Part shown: positions 27,626 to 36,218 of the stretch, in pieces
How positions within the stretch are numbered: the stretch's first letter is position 1
Layout of the letters: each line of letters begins with the position of its first letter
Assembly (NCBI RefSeq): GCF_945952405.1
Contig: NZ_CAMFIA010000023.1
Location: 1-64,000, forward strand
Origin: an uncultured Stenotrophomonas sp.
GTDB lineage: Bacteria > Pseudomonadota > Gammaproteobacteria > Xanthomonadales > Xanthomonadaceae
Direction: 5' to 3'
DNA length: 64,000 nucleotides
Program-made: the position numbers and the translations under genes
Notes under the pieces: generated by a model
Database searches by the model: none
What the model saw: the letters and a program-made list of their open reading frames with translations, nothing else
Told to the model about the DNA's origin: nothing

Positions 27626-29019
27626 GGGCTGCTCCGGGGCAGGCGGATGGTGGCCACCAGCCCCCCCTGTGGACGGTTGCTGAGGTCGATGCGGCCACCA
27701 TGGCTGTCAACCACGCGCTTGACGATGGCCAGGCCGAGCCCGGCGCCCCCGGACGGCGCGCCTTCACCGCGTGCGAAGCGCTCGAACACACGCTCGGCAT
27801 CGGCGGCGGCAATGCCTGCGCCGTGATCGGCAATGGTCAGCACCGCCTGCCCACCGTCCACGGTCAACGCGATCTGCAAGGCGCCGTCTCCGCCATACTT
27901 CAATGCGTTGTCGACCAGGTTCTTGATCGCCTCGCGCAGCAGCAGCGCGTCGCCGTGGACCTGCACCGGCTCGGCGGTCATGGCCAGCTGCACGCGCGGC
28001 GCCGGGCCGGCCTGCGGCAAGGCTTCATGCAGGGCCTGGTGCACGGTTTCCACCAGGTCCACCGCGGCGAAGCGCTGCAGGTGCGAGCGATGGATCACGC
28101 TGGCGTCGCTGAGCAGCTGGTTGAGCAGCCGGCTCATGTGGGTGGCGTTGCGCTCGATGGCCTGCAGGCTGCGCCGCATGTCCTCCGGATCGTCATCATC
28201 CAGCGCCAGCTGCGCCTGCGCGCGCAACGCGGCCAGCGGCGTGCGCATCTGGTGTGCCGCCTCGGCCATGAACGCACGCAGCGTCTCGTTGCTGCTGGAC
28301 AATCGCTCCATGAAGCGGTTCAACGCCGCCACCATCTGGTCCATCTCGCGTGGCACGCGCGCGTCCAGCGGCTTCAGGTCGGACGGCTCGCGGCGCGACA
28401 GTTCGCGCTCCACGCGTACCAATGGCCGGAACGCGCGATGCACGCCAAACGCCACCAACGCCAGCAGCAGGCCGGACAGCACGCCGATCGCCAGCAGCGC
28501 ACGGTTGACCATGTCCTGTGCGACCGCTTCGCGCGCACGCCGGGTCTGCCCCACCTGCACCTGCACCTCGCCCTGCGCCGAAGCCGCGGCGAAGCTGCGC
28601 CCGACCACCACGAAGCGCACGGTCTCACCGCTGTAGGCGGCATCGAACAGCTGCGGCTGCGTTGCGGGCCGGCGCGGTGGCGCCGGCAGATCGCCATAGC
28701 CGGTGATCAGGTGGCCGCGGCTGTCGGCCACCCGATAGAACACGCGATCCTCCGGCGCCATCGCCAGCAGGTCCAGCGCCGCGTAGGGCAGATCGACCTG
28801 CCACTGGCCATCGACCAGGGCTACCGAATCGGCGATGGACAGCGCCGAGGAAACCAGCAGGTGATCGTAGGAACGATTGGCCGCGCGCTGGCCGTAATCG
28901 CGCGCGGCGAACAGCAGGGCCACCGCGAACACCGCCAGCAGTGCGCCGAGGTAGAGCAGCAGCGTGCGCCGCAGCGAGCCCGGTGCGGCATTCGCTGCGC
29001 GTGCGTCAGCCATCGGCAT
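27622..29019 (-). CDS. TctE-like sensor histidine kinase
   Basis: This 465-residue membrane kinase has helices near 18-38 and 172-193 enclosing a periplasmic domain of the 2CSK_N type found in TctE (AANRSYDHLLVSSALSIADSVALVDGQWQVDLPYAALDLL). A HAMP-like linker follows. H256 in FMAEAAHQMRTPLAALRAQAQLAL is the phosphorylated residue. The HATPase has IKNLVDNALKY, DHGAGI and GGAGLGLAIVKRVVDSHGG. Two in-frame ATGs lie at 29019 and 29013; both overlap the end of the regulator gene, and the first is used here. In Salmonella TctE senses tricarboxylates. A citrate-type transporter and a porin lie just beyond the partner regulator. Confidence 0.9.
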   Translation of the reverse strand: MPMADARAANAAPGSLRRTLLLYLGALLAVFAVALLFAARDYGQRAANRSYDHLLVSSALSIADSVALVDGQWQVDLPYAALDLLAMAPEDRVFYRVADSRGHLITGYGDLPAPPRRPATQPQLFDAAYSGETVRFVVVGRSFAAASAQGEVQVQVGQTRRAREAVAQDMVNRALLAIGVLSGLLLALVAFGVHRAFRPLVRVERELSRREPSDLKPLDARVPREMDQMVAALNRFMERLSSSNETLRAFMAEAAHQMRTPLAALRAQAQLALDDDDPEDMRRSLQAIERNATHMSRLLNQLLSDASVIHRSHLQRFAAVDLVETVHQALHEALPQAGPAPRVQLAMTAEPVQVHGDALLLREAIKNLVDNALKYGGDGALQIALTVDGGQAVLTIADHGAGIAAADAERVFERFARGEGAPSGGAGLGLAIVKRVVDSHGGRIDLSNRPQGGLVATIRLPRSSP

Positions 29020-29695
29020 CGGCGCTGCCGTCGCTGGCTTCCAGCAGGTAGCCGACGCCGCGCACCGTGCTGATGCGCAACGGTGCAGCGGCCAGCTTCC
29101 TGCGCAGGCGCCCGACATACAGTTCGATCGCGTTCGGGCCGGCCTCATCGTCAAAGCCAAACAGCCCATTGCCGATCTCGTCCTTGCCGACCACCTGGCC
29201 GAGGCGACCGACCAGGATCTCCAGCAGGCGGTACTCGCGGTTGGGCAGCTCGATCGGTTCGCCATCCAGGCTGACCCGGTGCGCCGCGTTGTCGAACTGG
29301 AAACCGCCGATCTGCACCACTTCGCTGGCCTGGCCGCGTGCCCGCCGCAGCAGCACGCGGCAGCGCGCCTCGAACTCGCGGAAGTCAAACGGCTTGCCAA
29401 GGTAGTCGTCGGCACCCACGTCCAGCGCCTGCACCCGGTCCTCGATGCCGTCGCGTGCGGTCAGCATCAGCACCGGCGTGCTATCGCCGCGCTCACGCAT
29501 GCCGGCCAGCACGCGCAGGCCATCCAGCTTGGGCAGGCCGATATCCAGCACCACCAGGTCGAAGCTCTGGTAACGCAGCACACTGGCGGCGGCCAGGCCA
29601 TCGGCCTGCCAGTCCACGGCGTGCCCGCTGCGGCGCATGCGTCGGATGATCGCATCGGCCAGGTCCGGATTGTCTTCGACCAGCAGCAGGCGCAT
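29006..29695 (-). CDS. TctD-like OmpR-family response regulator
   Basis: This 229-residue DNA-binding regulator begins MRLLLVEDNPDLADAIIRRM. The receiver has E7 and D8 with acceptor D51 (VVLDIGLPKLDG) and GADDYLGKPF. The winged helix is in the C-terminal half (LPNREYRLLEILVGRLGQVVGKDEIGNGLF, NAIELYVGRLRRKL, ISTVRGVGYLLE). ATG at 29695 is chosen because the longer frame adds a low-complexity basic extension. It overlaps the kinase gene by 14 bases. The 208-bp gap to the divergent porin probably contains its binding sites. Confidence 0.92.
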   Translation of the reverse strand: MRLLLVEDNPDLADAIIRRMRRSGHAVDWQADGLAAASVLRYQSFDLVVLDIGLPKLDGLRVLAGMRERGDSTPVLMLTARDGIEDRVQALDVGADDYLGKPFDFREFEARCRVLLRRARGQASEVVQIGGFQFDNAAHRVSLDGEPIELPNREYRLLEILVGRLGQVVGKDEIGNGLFGFDDEAGPNAIELYVGRLRRKLAAAPLRISTVRGVGYLLEASDGSADADG

Positions 29696-29903
29696 GGGCA
29701 CAAGTGTGGGAGGGGAAGCGAATGCTACCGCATGCCGCCGTGCTGGCCCGCCACGCCGCGCCCGGCGCGGGTTGCGGCGGGCATTTACGCTGCACCGCAC
29801 AATCGGTTGACAGGACGATGACAGCTTGCCCGACCCAGACTGCGGCCGCGCACCGTCCGGTGCCCACGATTGCCGCGCGCCTGGCGCGCACCTGGGAGGG
29901 TTT
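29696..29903. promoter_or_regulatory. Divergent tctD/porin control region
   Basis: This 208-bp region separates the regulator gene from the porin-citMHS-reductase genes. GGTTGACAGGACGATGACAG near 29806-29825 gives a TTGACA-like -35 hexamer. GGGAGG at 29894-29899 is the ribosome binding site that decides the GTG start of the porin. A specific TctD-like operator cannot be picked out with confidence. Confidence 0.5.
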
Positions 29904-31079
29904 GTGGAATTCACGTTTGCCTGGCGGCGTCCTGCCGCCATGATGGCTCTGGCTGCCCTGTCGGCGCCGGCCTTCGCCGCCGAAGACGACCGTCCGGTCA
30001 CCGCCACCCTCGGTGGCCGCCTGCACCTGGACTTCGCCACCTTCGACAACGACAACCGCGGCACGCCGAACAAGGACGACACCGAGATCCGCCGCGCCTG
30101 GGTGGACGTGTCGGGCAAGTTCTTCGTGGCCGACTACAAGCTGGAAGCGGACTTCTCCGGCGATCGCGTCGAAGCCAAGGATGTCTACCTGGCGCGCAGC
30201 TTCGGCAAGGCCGGCAAGCTGACCGTCGGCCAGTTCAAGCAGTACTTCTCGCTGGATGACCGCACCAGTTCCAACTACGGCAGCTTCCTGGAACGCGGCA
30301 ACGCCGGCACCACGCTGGCGCCGCTGTACCGGCTGGGTGCGTCATGGCAGGCCAATCCGGGGGATTTCACCTGGGCCGCCAGCATCTACAGCCTGGAAAG
30401 CATCGACGCCTGGCAGGTCAAGGGCCGCGCCGCAGGCGGCCGCGTCACCTGGGCGCCGTCGCCGCGCGATGGCGACGTGCTGCACCTGGGCCTGTCGCTG
30501 GCCCGCGAGGCCTACGACAATCCCGGCGCCAACGGCGTGCCCGGCCTGAAGATCCGCCCGCGCCCGGCCGGTCATCTCTCCGATGAAAGCCGCCTGACCC
30601 TGGTCGATTTCTCGGCCGGCCGCGACACCGACGTCAACAAGTGGTCGCTGGAATACGCGCAGGTGCGCGGCCCGTTGTCGTGGCAGGGCGAGTTCAGCGG
30701 CGCCACCTTCGATGACGGCGCCCAGCGCGGCGACGTGATGGCGGCCTACGGCATGCTCAGCTGGTTCGTCACCGGCGAAAGCCGCGCCTACGACCGCAAG
30801 ACCGGTCGCTTCGCGCGGGTCAAGGACATCCGCCACAAGGCCGGTGCCTTCGAAGTGGCGCTGCGCTATGACCAGATGTGGGGCGCCCAGCATCTGGACG
30901 GCGCGCCGGACCTGCGCCGCGGCCGCACGGCCGCGTGGACGCTGGGCGGCAACTGGTACCTGCGCGACAACCTCCGCTTCATGCTCAACGTCATCGAAAG
31001 CCGCAACCGCGACCGCCTGGCCGGGGTCACGCTGGACCGCACGCGCGCGGTCACCGGCCGCCTGCAGTACGACTTCTAA
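29904..31079 (+). CDS. Phosphate-selective porin O/P family protein, citrate locus
   Basis: This 391-residue outer-membrane porin is related in type to the one at 21748-22917. GTG at 29904 is preferred because GGGAGG lies five bases upstream and the resulting N-terminus EFTFAWRRPAAMMALAALSAPAFAAED is a proper signal peptide with an Arg-Arg head. Starting at the internal ATGs would leave only 12-13 residues of signal. Barrel signatures are AWVDVSGKFFVADYKLEADFSGD, KAGKLTVGQFKQYFSLDD, SSNYGSFLERG and the closing strand VTGRLQYDF. It precedes citMHS by 72 bases and probably provides citrate entry through the outer membrane. Confidence 0.87.
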   Translation: MEFTFAWRRPAAMMALAALSAPAFAAEDDRPVTATLGGRLHLDFATFDNDNRGTPNKDDTEIRRAWVDVSGKFFVADYKLEADFSGDRVEAKDVYLARSFGKAGKLTVGQFKQYFSLDDRTSSNYGSFLERGNAGTTLAPLYRLGASWQANPGDFTWAASIYSLESIDAWQVKGRAAGGRVTWAPSPRDGDVLHLGLSLAREAYDNPGANGVPGLKIRPRPAGHLSDESRLTLVDFSAGRDTDVNKWSLEYAQVRGPLSWQGEFSGATFDDGAQRGDVMAAYGMLSWFVTGESRAYDRKTGRFARVKDIRHKAGAFEVALRYDQMWGAQHLDGAPDLRRGRTAAWTLGGNWYLRDNLRFMLNVIESRNRDRLAGVTLDRTRAVTGRLQYDF

Positions 31080-31088
31080 GCCTGGTTA

Positions 31089-31107
31089 CCCGGGCATGCC
31101 GCCCGGG
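31089..31107 (+). other. Intercistronic hairpin, porin to citMHS
   Basis: CCCGGGC (31089-31095) pairs with GCCCGGG (31101-31107) around ATGCC. No T-run follows directly (CCCCTTCCACTCCCCC). It may lower or protect, rather than end, the transcript between porin and transporter, giving unequal amounts of the two proteins. Confidence 0.5.
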
Positions 31108-31151
31108 CCCCTTCCACTCCCCCACGTCCTGTTTTTTCAAGGAGTCCGCAG

Positions 31152-32483
31152 ATGATGCTGAGCATCCTCGGCTTTGGCATGGTCATTACGTTCATGTACT
31201 TGATCATGAGCAAGCGGCTGTCGCCGCTGGTGGCCCTGATCACCATTCCCATCCTGTTCGCGCTGATCGGTGGCTTCGGCGCCGGCATCGACGAAATGAT
31301 GCTGGAGGGCATCAAGAAGATCGCGCCGACCGGCGTGATGCTGATGTTCGCCATCCTCTACTTCGGCGTGATGATCGATGCCGGTCTGTTCGATCCGCTG
31401 GTGCGGGTGATCCTGCGCTTCGTCAAGGGCGATCCGATGAAGATCGTGCTCGGCACCGCGGTGCTGGCGATGCTGATCTCGCTCGATGGCGATGGCTCGA
31501 CCACCTACATGATCACCGTCTCGGCAATGCTGCCGCTGTACCAGCGGCTGGGCATGAACGCGCTGAACATGACCTGCGTGACCATCCTCGCCGGCGGCGT
31601 GATGAACCTGACCCCGTGGGGTGGACCGACCGCACGCGCCGCCACCGCGCTGCACGTGGACCCGGCCGATGTGTTCGTGCCGCTGATCCCGTCGATGGTG
31701 ATCGCCTGTGCCGGCGTACTGCTGCTGGCGTGGTACCTGGGCCTGAAGGAACGCCGCCGGCTGGGCGTGGTGACCCTGCCCAAGGGCGGCAGCTGGATGG
31801 ACAACAGCGTGTCCGACGACAGCAACCCGCTGCCGACCGTGGAAGATGCCGAGGACATCAAGCGCCCGAAGCTGCTGTGGGTGAACCTGGTGCTGACCGT
31901 GGCACTGATGACCGCGCTGATCATCGGCGTACTGCCGATGCCGGTGCTGTTCATGGTCGGCTTCGCCATCGCCCTGGTGATCAACTATCCGAACCTGGCC
32001 GAACAGCGCCGCCGCGTGGTCAACCACGCCGGCAACGTGCTGTCGGTGGTGTCGCTGATCTTCGCCGCGGGCATCTTCACCGGCATCCTCAACAACACCG
32101 GCATGGTGGAGGCGATGTCGCACAGCTTCCTGGCGGTGATTCCGGAATCGTGGGGCCCGTACCTGGCGGTGATCACCGCCGTGGCGTCGATGCCGTTCAC
32201 CTTCTTCATGTCCAACGACGCGTTCTACTTCGGCGTGCTGCCGATCCTGTCCGAGGCCGCCGGCAACTACGGCATCACCCCGGTTGAGATGGCGCGCGCG
32301 TCGCTGGCTGGACAGCCGGTGCACCTGCTCAGTCCGCTGGTGCCGTCCACCTACCTGCTGGTGGGCCTGGCCAAGGTCGAATTCGCCGATCACCAGAAGT
32401 TCACCCTGAAGTGGGCCATCGCCATTTCGATGCTGCTGATGGTCGGCAGCCTGCTGTTCGGCCTGTACCCCCTCGCCGCCTGA
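31152..32483 (+). CDS. CitMHS-family citrate transporter
   Basis: This 443-residue polytopic membrane protein belongs to the CitMHS family, which takes up citrate complexed with a divalent metal with proton exchange. Signatures are LSPLVALITIPILFALIGGFG, LMFAILYFGVMIDAGLFDPLVRVILR, ISLDGDGSTTYMITVSAMLPLYQRLGMN, NLTPWGGPTARAATALH and MPFTFFMSNDAFYFGVLPIL. AAGGAG at 31139-31144 marks the start. It follows a porin and is divergent from a tctDE-like system, so a citrate uptake role is well supported by context. The preferred metal cannot be told from sequence. Confidence 0.92.
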   Translation: MMLSILGFGMVITFMYLIMSKRLSPLVALITIPILFALIGGFGAGIDEMMLEGIKKIAPTGVMLMFAILYFGVMIDAGLFDPLVRVILRFVKGDPMKIVLGTAVLAMLISLDGDGSTTYMITVSAMLPLYQRLGMNALNMTCVTILAGGVMNLTPWGGPTARAATALHVDPADVFVPLIPSMVIACAGVLLLAWYLGLKERRRLGVVTLPKGGSWMDNSVSDDSNPLPTVEDAEDIKRPKLLWVNLVLTVALMTALIIGVLPMPVLFMVGFAIALVINYPNLAEQRRRVVNHAGNVLSVVSLIFAAGIFTGILNNTGMVEAMSHSFLAVIPESWGPYLAVITAVASMPFTFFMSNDAFYFGVLPILSEAAGNYGITPVEMARASLAGQPVHLLSPLVPSTYLLVGLAKVEFADHQKFTLKWAIAISMLLMVGSLLFGLYPLAA

Positions 32484-32506
32484 CCCTTACCAAGGAGTCT
32501 TCTGCA

Positions 32507-33247
32507 ATGACGCTTCGAATCGCTTACGTCACCAGCGGCATGGGCAGTGTCGGTACTGCCATCTGCCAGAGCCTGGCCCGCAGCGGCCACACTGTGGTCG
32601 CCGGCTGCGCACCGAACTCGCCGCGCAAGGCCAACTGGCTGCGCGAGCAGCGCGAACAGGGCTTCGACTTCATCGCCTCCGAAGGCAACGCCACCGACTG
32701 GGCCTCGACCAGCGCCGCGTTTGCCAAGGTCCGCGCCGAAGTCGGTGAAGTGGACGTGCTGGTCAACAACTCCGGCGGCAGCCGCGACCTGCTGTTCCGG
32801 CAGATGACGGTGGAAGACTGGAACGCGGTGATCGCTTCCAACCTCAATGCGCTGTTCAACCTGACCAAGCAGGTGGTCGATGGCATGGCCACGCGTGGCT
32901 GGGGCCGCATCATCAACATCGGTTCGGTGAGTGCCCACAAGGGCCAGATCGGCCAGGTGAACTACGCCACCGCCAAGGCCGCGATGCACGGTTTCAGCCG
33001 TGCGCTGGCGGCCGAAGTGGCCTCGCGCGGCGTCACCGTCAACACGCTGTCGCCGGGCTACATCGCCAGCCAGGCCATCAGCAGCTTCCCGCCGGACGTG
33101 CTGGACCGGCTGGCCGCATCGGTACCGGTGCGCCGCCTCGGCCGCCCGGAGGAAGTGGCCGGCCTGTGCGCCTGGCTGGCCTCGGACGAAGCTTCGTACG
33201 TGACCGGCGCCGACTATCCGGTCAACGGCGGCCTCTACATGGGCTGA
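32507..33247 (+). CDS. Short-chain reductase, acetoacetyl-CoA reductase (PhaB)-like
   Basis: This 246-residue NAD(P)H-dependent SDR closely follows the layout of PhaB: GFDFIASEGNATDWAST, VGEVDVLVNNSGGSRDLLFRQMTVEDW, TKQVVDGMATRGWGRIINIGSV, KGQIGQVNYATAKAAMHGF and a C-terminus GADYPVNGGLYMG. Catalytic Ser (NIGSV), Tyr and Lys (YATAK) are kept. Unusual changes are TSGMGSVG in place of the TGGxxGIG cofactor loop and NNSG for NNAG. ATG at 32507 follows AAGGAG (32491-32496). It begins 23 bases after citMHS, so the two are co-transcribed. No PHA synthase or thiolase is present, so the substrate is uncertain. Confidence 0.82.
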   Translation: MTLRIAYVTSGMGSVGTAICQSLARSGHTVVAGCAPNSPRKANWLREQREQGFDFIASEGNATDWASTSAAFAKVRAEVGEVDVLVNNSGGSRDLLFRQMTVEDWNAVIASNLNALFNLTKQVVDGMATRGWGRIINIGSVSAHKGQIGQVNYATAKAAMHGFSRALAAEVASRGVTVNTLSPGYIASQAISSFPPDVLDRLAASVPVRRLGRPEEVAGLCAWLASDEASYVTGADYPVNGGLYMG

Positions 33248-33293
33248 GCGCGGCGCCCTGCAGTGTGTCCACCGCCTCCCCCACGGAGTGCGC

Positions 33294-33341
33294 CGGGGCC
33301 GGAGAACCTTCGCGTGCGGGGGTGATCCGGCCCCGTTTTTT
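33294..33341 (+). terminator. Rho-independent terminator after the citMHS operon
   Basis: CGGGGCCGGA (33294-33303) pairs with TCCGGCCCCG (33326-33335), followed by TTTTTT. The 22-base loop is GC-rich. It ends the porin-citMHS-reductase transcript and separates it from the TonB-dependent receptor gene. Confidence 0.85.
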
Positions 33342-33460
33342 CATGCCCGCCCACCGCCACGCACGCCCTGCAGCGTTCGTTGGTTTTTCGTAAAGAAGGT
33401 TTCATGTTCCGTTCGCATAGTGGCCATGCACCGCGCATTGCATGCCGGTGACCATCCCCC

Positions 33461-35779
33461 ATGCAACGGACCACCATGCAGACCCGACACCTGACGATCG
33501 CCGTGGCGATCGCGCTTTCCGCCGCCGCCAGCGCCCATGCCGCCGCCGCGGCCGATACCGGCGCCAACGCCAGCACCGATGCCGCGCTGAGCGCGCAGAC
33601 GCTGGATACCGTCTCCGTGATCGGCCAGGGCGAGACCCGCCAGGTGCAGCGCATCACGGCGGTCGACAAGCAGGTGCTGCCGCCGGGCACCAGCGGCCAG
33701 AAGATCCTCGACCGTCTGCCGGGCGTGTCGGTGCAGTCCAATGACGCCTTCGGTGCCAACGAGGAATCGCAGACCATCAGCCTGCGTGGCTTCGACAAGA
33801 GCCGCCTCGGCTACACGCTGGACGGCATCCCGCTGGGTGACAACAGCTACGGCAACTACAACGGCCTGAGCATCGCCCGCGCGATCATTGCCGAGAACCT
33901 GGCCGGTGCCGAGCTGTCGCAGGGCATCGGTTCGCTGGGCGTGGCCTCGACCAGCAACCTGGGCGGCACCATCCAGTACTTCTCGATGGACCCGTCCACC
34001 GAATTCGGCGGCCGTGCCAGCGTCACCGTGGGCGACAACAGCCAGCGCCGCGGCTACCTGCGCGTGGATACCGGCGACATCAACGGCTTCTCGGCCTACG
34101 TGTCCGGCGTGCACCAGGACCAGGACATGTGGGCCGCGCCGTACCAGAACCAGACCACGCGCCAGTTCAACGCCAAGGCGGTATGGAACGTCGGCGACCA
34201 CCGCTTCGGTGCCTTCGTGGCGACCTCGCGCGCCAGCCAGGCCAACTACGCCTACCTCTCCAAGGACATGCTGTCGCGTGGCCTCGGTTGGGACTGGAAC
34301 ATCTACGCACCCGACTGGGACCGCGCCGTGGCCGCCGCCTACTGCGCGCCGGGGACCTACAACAAGGCACGCTGCAAGTTCAGCGGCGGCGTCAACAGCA
34401 TCGACGATGCCTACTACCAGAGCCGTGCGCTGCGTGACGACAACCTGTACTCGGTGGACGCCGACCTGCGCCTGGGCGAACAGGGCCGCCTGAAGCTGCT
34501 GGCCTACCACCACGACAACCGTGGCCAGGGTCACTGGTGGGCACCGGGCCAGCCGTCCTACCCGGGCACCGACAAGATGCTGCCGATCTCGATCCGCAGC
34601 ACCAACTACACGATCAACCGCGATGGCCTGACCGCCGCGCTGTCGTGGACGGTGGGCATCCACGAGCTGGAAGCCGGTCTGTGGTACGAGCAGAACGACC
34701 ACAACGTGTCGCGCAACTTCTACTACATCAGCGGCCCGTTCCTGGACGACCTGTACCTGAAGAACCCGGACCGCCTGCTGTTCAACCAGGACTTCGACAT
34801 CCGCACGCGCCAGTTCTACGTGCAGGACCGCATGCGCTTCCTGGACCAGCGCCTGACCGTGGACATCGGCATCAAGAGCCCGAACACCCGCATGCGCGCC
34901 ACCGCCAAGCCGGGCGTGGAAACCAGCATTGCCTCGGGCACGCTGACCGCCAAGGAATCGGTGCTGCCGCAGCTGGGCCTGGGCTTCAAGATCAACGCCA
35001 ACAATGAGCTGTTCGCCTCGTACGCCGAGAACATCGCCGCCTTCGTCGGTGGCGGCAGCGGCGGCCCGCTGCAGGTGTCGCCGGAATCGTTCGCGGCCAG
35101 TGCCGGCCTCGAGCCGGAGAAGTCCAAGAGCCTGGAGGCCGGCTTCCGTACCTTCGGCGAGAAGTACCAGGCATCGATCGCGGCCTACAACGTCACCTTC
35201 GACAATCGCCTGCTGTCGCTGAACCCCTGCTCGAGCATCGAAGTGGGTACCCGTCCGGAGTGCGTGACGCGCTTCATCAACGTCGGTTCGGTGAAGAGCC
35301 ACGGCGCGGAACTGACCTTCATCCTCAAGCCGATCGACGGCCTGCAGTGGTACAACGCGCTGTCCTGGAACAAGACCACCTACGAGGATGACTACACCTC
35401 GGGCGGCGCGATCGTGCCGGTGGCCGGCAAGATCACGGTGGATACCCCGCAGCGCATGGCCTCCAGCGAAATCAGCTGGAACCGCGATGGCTTCTTCGCC
35501 AGCCTGCGTGCCAAGTACACCGGCAAGCGCTACTACACCTACACCAACGACCAGTCGGTGCCGGGCGTGACCACCTTCGATGCCGGTGCCGGCTATGACT
35601 TCGGCCCGGGGCTGGGCCTGCGCAACGTGCGGGTGTCGTTGAATGCGACCAACCTGACCAACAAGCGCTATGCCGGCCAGCTGAGCTCGTTCGCACCGAC
35701 CGATCCGAAGGGCACCCGCTATGCGATCCATGCGAGCGCGCCGCGGCAGCTGTTCATGACGGTGGCGGCGGAGTTCTAA
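33461..35779 (+). CDS. TonB-dependent outer-membrane receptor
   Basis: This protein of about 772 residues imports a ligand through the outer membrane using TonB energy. The signal peptide ends near SAHAAAA (residue 30). A textbook TonB box DTVSVI lies at about 49-54. The plug domain has GQKILDRLPGVSVQSNDAFGANEESQTISLRGFDKSRLGYTLDGIPLG and LGGTIQY. The rest is a 22-strand barrel ending in an aromatic residue (LFMTVAAEF). The alternative start at 33476 (MQTRHLTI) would also give a good signal peptide. No regulator, ECF sigma or ABC gene is adjacent, so the ligand is unknown; siderophore or ferric-citrate-type substrates are possible given the citrate locus next door. Confidence 0.92.
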   Translation: MQRTTMQTRHLTIAVAIALSAAASAHAAAAADTGANASTDAALSAQTLDTVSVIGQGETRQVQRITAVDKQVLPPGTSGQKILDRLPGVSVQSNDAFGANEESQTISLRGFDKSRLGYTLDGIPLGDNSYGNYNGLSIARAIIAENLAGAELSQGIGSLGVASTSNLGGTIQYFSMDPSTEFGGRASVTVGDNSQRRGYLRVDTGDINGFSAYVSGVHQDQDMWAAPYQNQTTRQFNAKAVWNVGDHRFGAFVATSRASQANYAYLSKDMLSRGLGWDWNIYAPDWDRAVAAAYCAPGTYNKARCKFSGGVNSIDDAYYQSRALRDDNLYSVDADLRLGEQGRLKLLAYHHDNRGQGHWWAPGQPSYPGTDKMLPISIRSTNYTINRDGLTAALSWTVGIHELEAGLWYEQNDHNVSRNFYYISGPFLDDLYLKNPDRLLFNQDFDIRTRQFYVQDRMRFLDQRLTVDIGIKSPNTRMRATAKPGVETSIASGTLTAKESVLPQLGLGFKINANNELFASYAENIAAFVGGGSGGPLQVSPESFAASAGLEPEKSKSLEAGFRTFGEKYQASIAAYNVTFDNRLLSLNPCSSIEVGTRPECVTRFINVGSVKSHGAELTFILKPIDGLQWYNALSWNKTTYEDDYTSGGAIVPVAGKITVDTPQRMASSEISWNRDGFFASLRAKYTGKRYYTYTNDQSVPGVTTFDAGAGYDFGPGLGLRNVRVSLNATNLTNKRYAGQLSSFAPTDPKGTRYAIHASAPRQLFMTVAAEF

Positions 35780-35830
35780 GTCGAAAGCGTTGCCTCGCGG
35801 CGTCTTGATTATCGTTGCGGGGCACGGCCG

Positions 35831-35918
35831 GATGGGCCGGCGCAGGACACGCCGTGAACCCGTCCATGGGGGCTCGATGGCGCCATCCATGGCGCCAACG
35901 GTCCTGCGCCAGCCCATC
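35831..35918 (-). repeat. Long inverted-repeat element, copy A
   Basis: Arms at 35831-35848 and 35901-35918 pair at 17 of 18 positions. They enclose a 52-base core that itself contains an inner palindrome (GGCGCCAT/ATGGCGCC). The reverse complement of the core matches 28 of its last 30 bases with copy B at 36065-36172, although the arms differ. Both arms end in AGGAC/GTCCT next to the core. Confidence 0.8.
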
Positions 35919-35970
35919 CGACCCTGCTCGACGGTTTCCCGCGCCACGGTGCGGAAGGCAAAAATGAGCA

Positions 35971-36009
35971 AAAAGCAAAGAGCCGGGCATTGCCCGGCTC
36001 TTTGCTTTT
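35971..36009. terminator. Strong bidirectional terminator
   Basis: A perfect 19-bp inverted repeat runs from 35971-35989 to 35991-36009, with AAAAGC at one end and GCTTTT at the other and GCCGGGCA/TGCCCGGC near the centre. It gives U-tracts in both directions and serves the convergent TonB receptor and MATCAP-like genes. Confidence 0.9.
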
Positions 36010-36064
36010 CAAGCGCAATCCCTTCGGCGCGGTGATGTGCTGCCGCTCGCGCGGGAAACTGTCT

Positions 36065-36172
36065 GGCGGCGGTGGGGCACCCTGGCCAGGACCGTGAGGC
36101 GCATGGATGCGCCGATCGAGCCCCCATGGATGGGTTTACGGCGTGTCCTGGCCAGGGTGCCCCACCGCCGCC
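36065..36172 (+). repeat. Long inverted-repeat element, copy B
   Basis: Perfect 28-bp arms (36065-36092 and 36145-36172, GGCGGCGGTGGGGCACCCTG at the outer end) enclose a 52-base core. The core 3' half, ATCGAGCCCCCATGG onward to ACGGCGT, is shared with copy A in inverted orientation. Equal core length and unrelated arms suggest a defined element family rather than a chance palindrome. Confidence 0.85.
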
Positions 36173-36218
36173 CAGCGATATCAATCGAGGCGCCAGCGCA
36201 TCATCCCGCCAACGCATT

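Larger units (their letters stand above)
35780..36218. other. 440-bp intergenic region with structured repeats
   Basis: No gene is supported in this gap between the convergent receptor and MATCAP-like genes. It holds two long inverted-repeat elements in opposite orientation (35831-35918 and 36065-36172) on either side of a very strong bidirectional terminator (35971-36009). A long minus-strand open frame through this region runs on antisense to the receptor and is Arg/Ala-rich, so it is not a gene. Confidence 0.6.
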
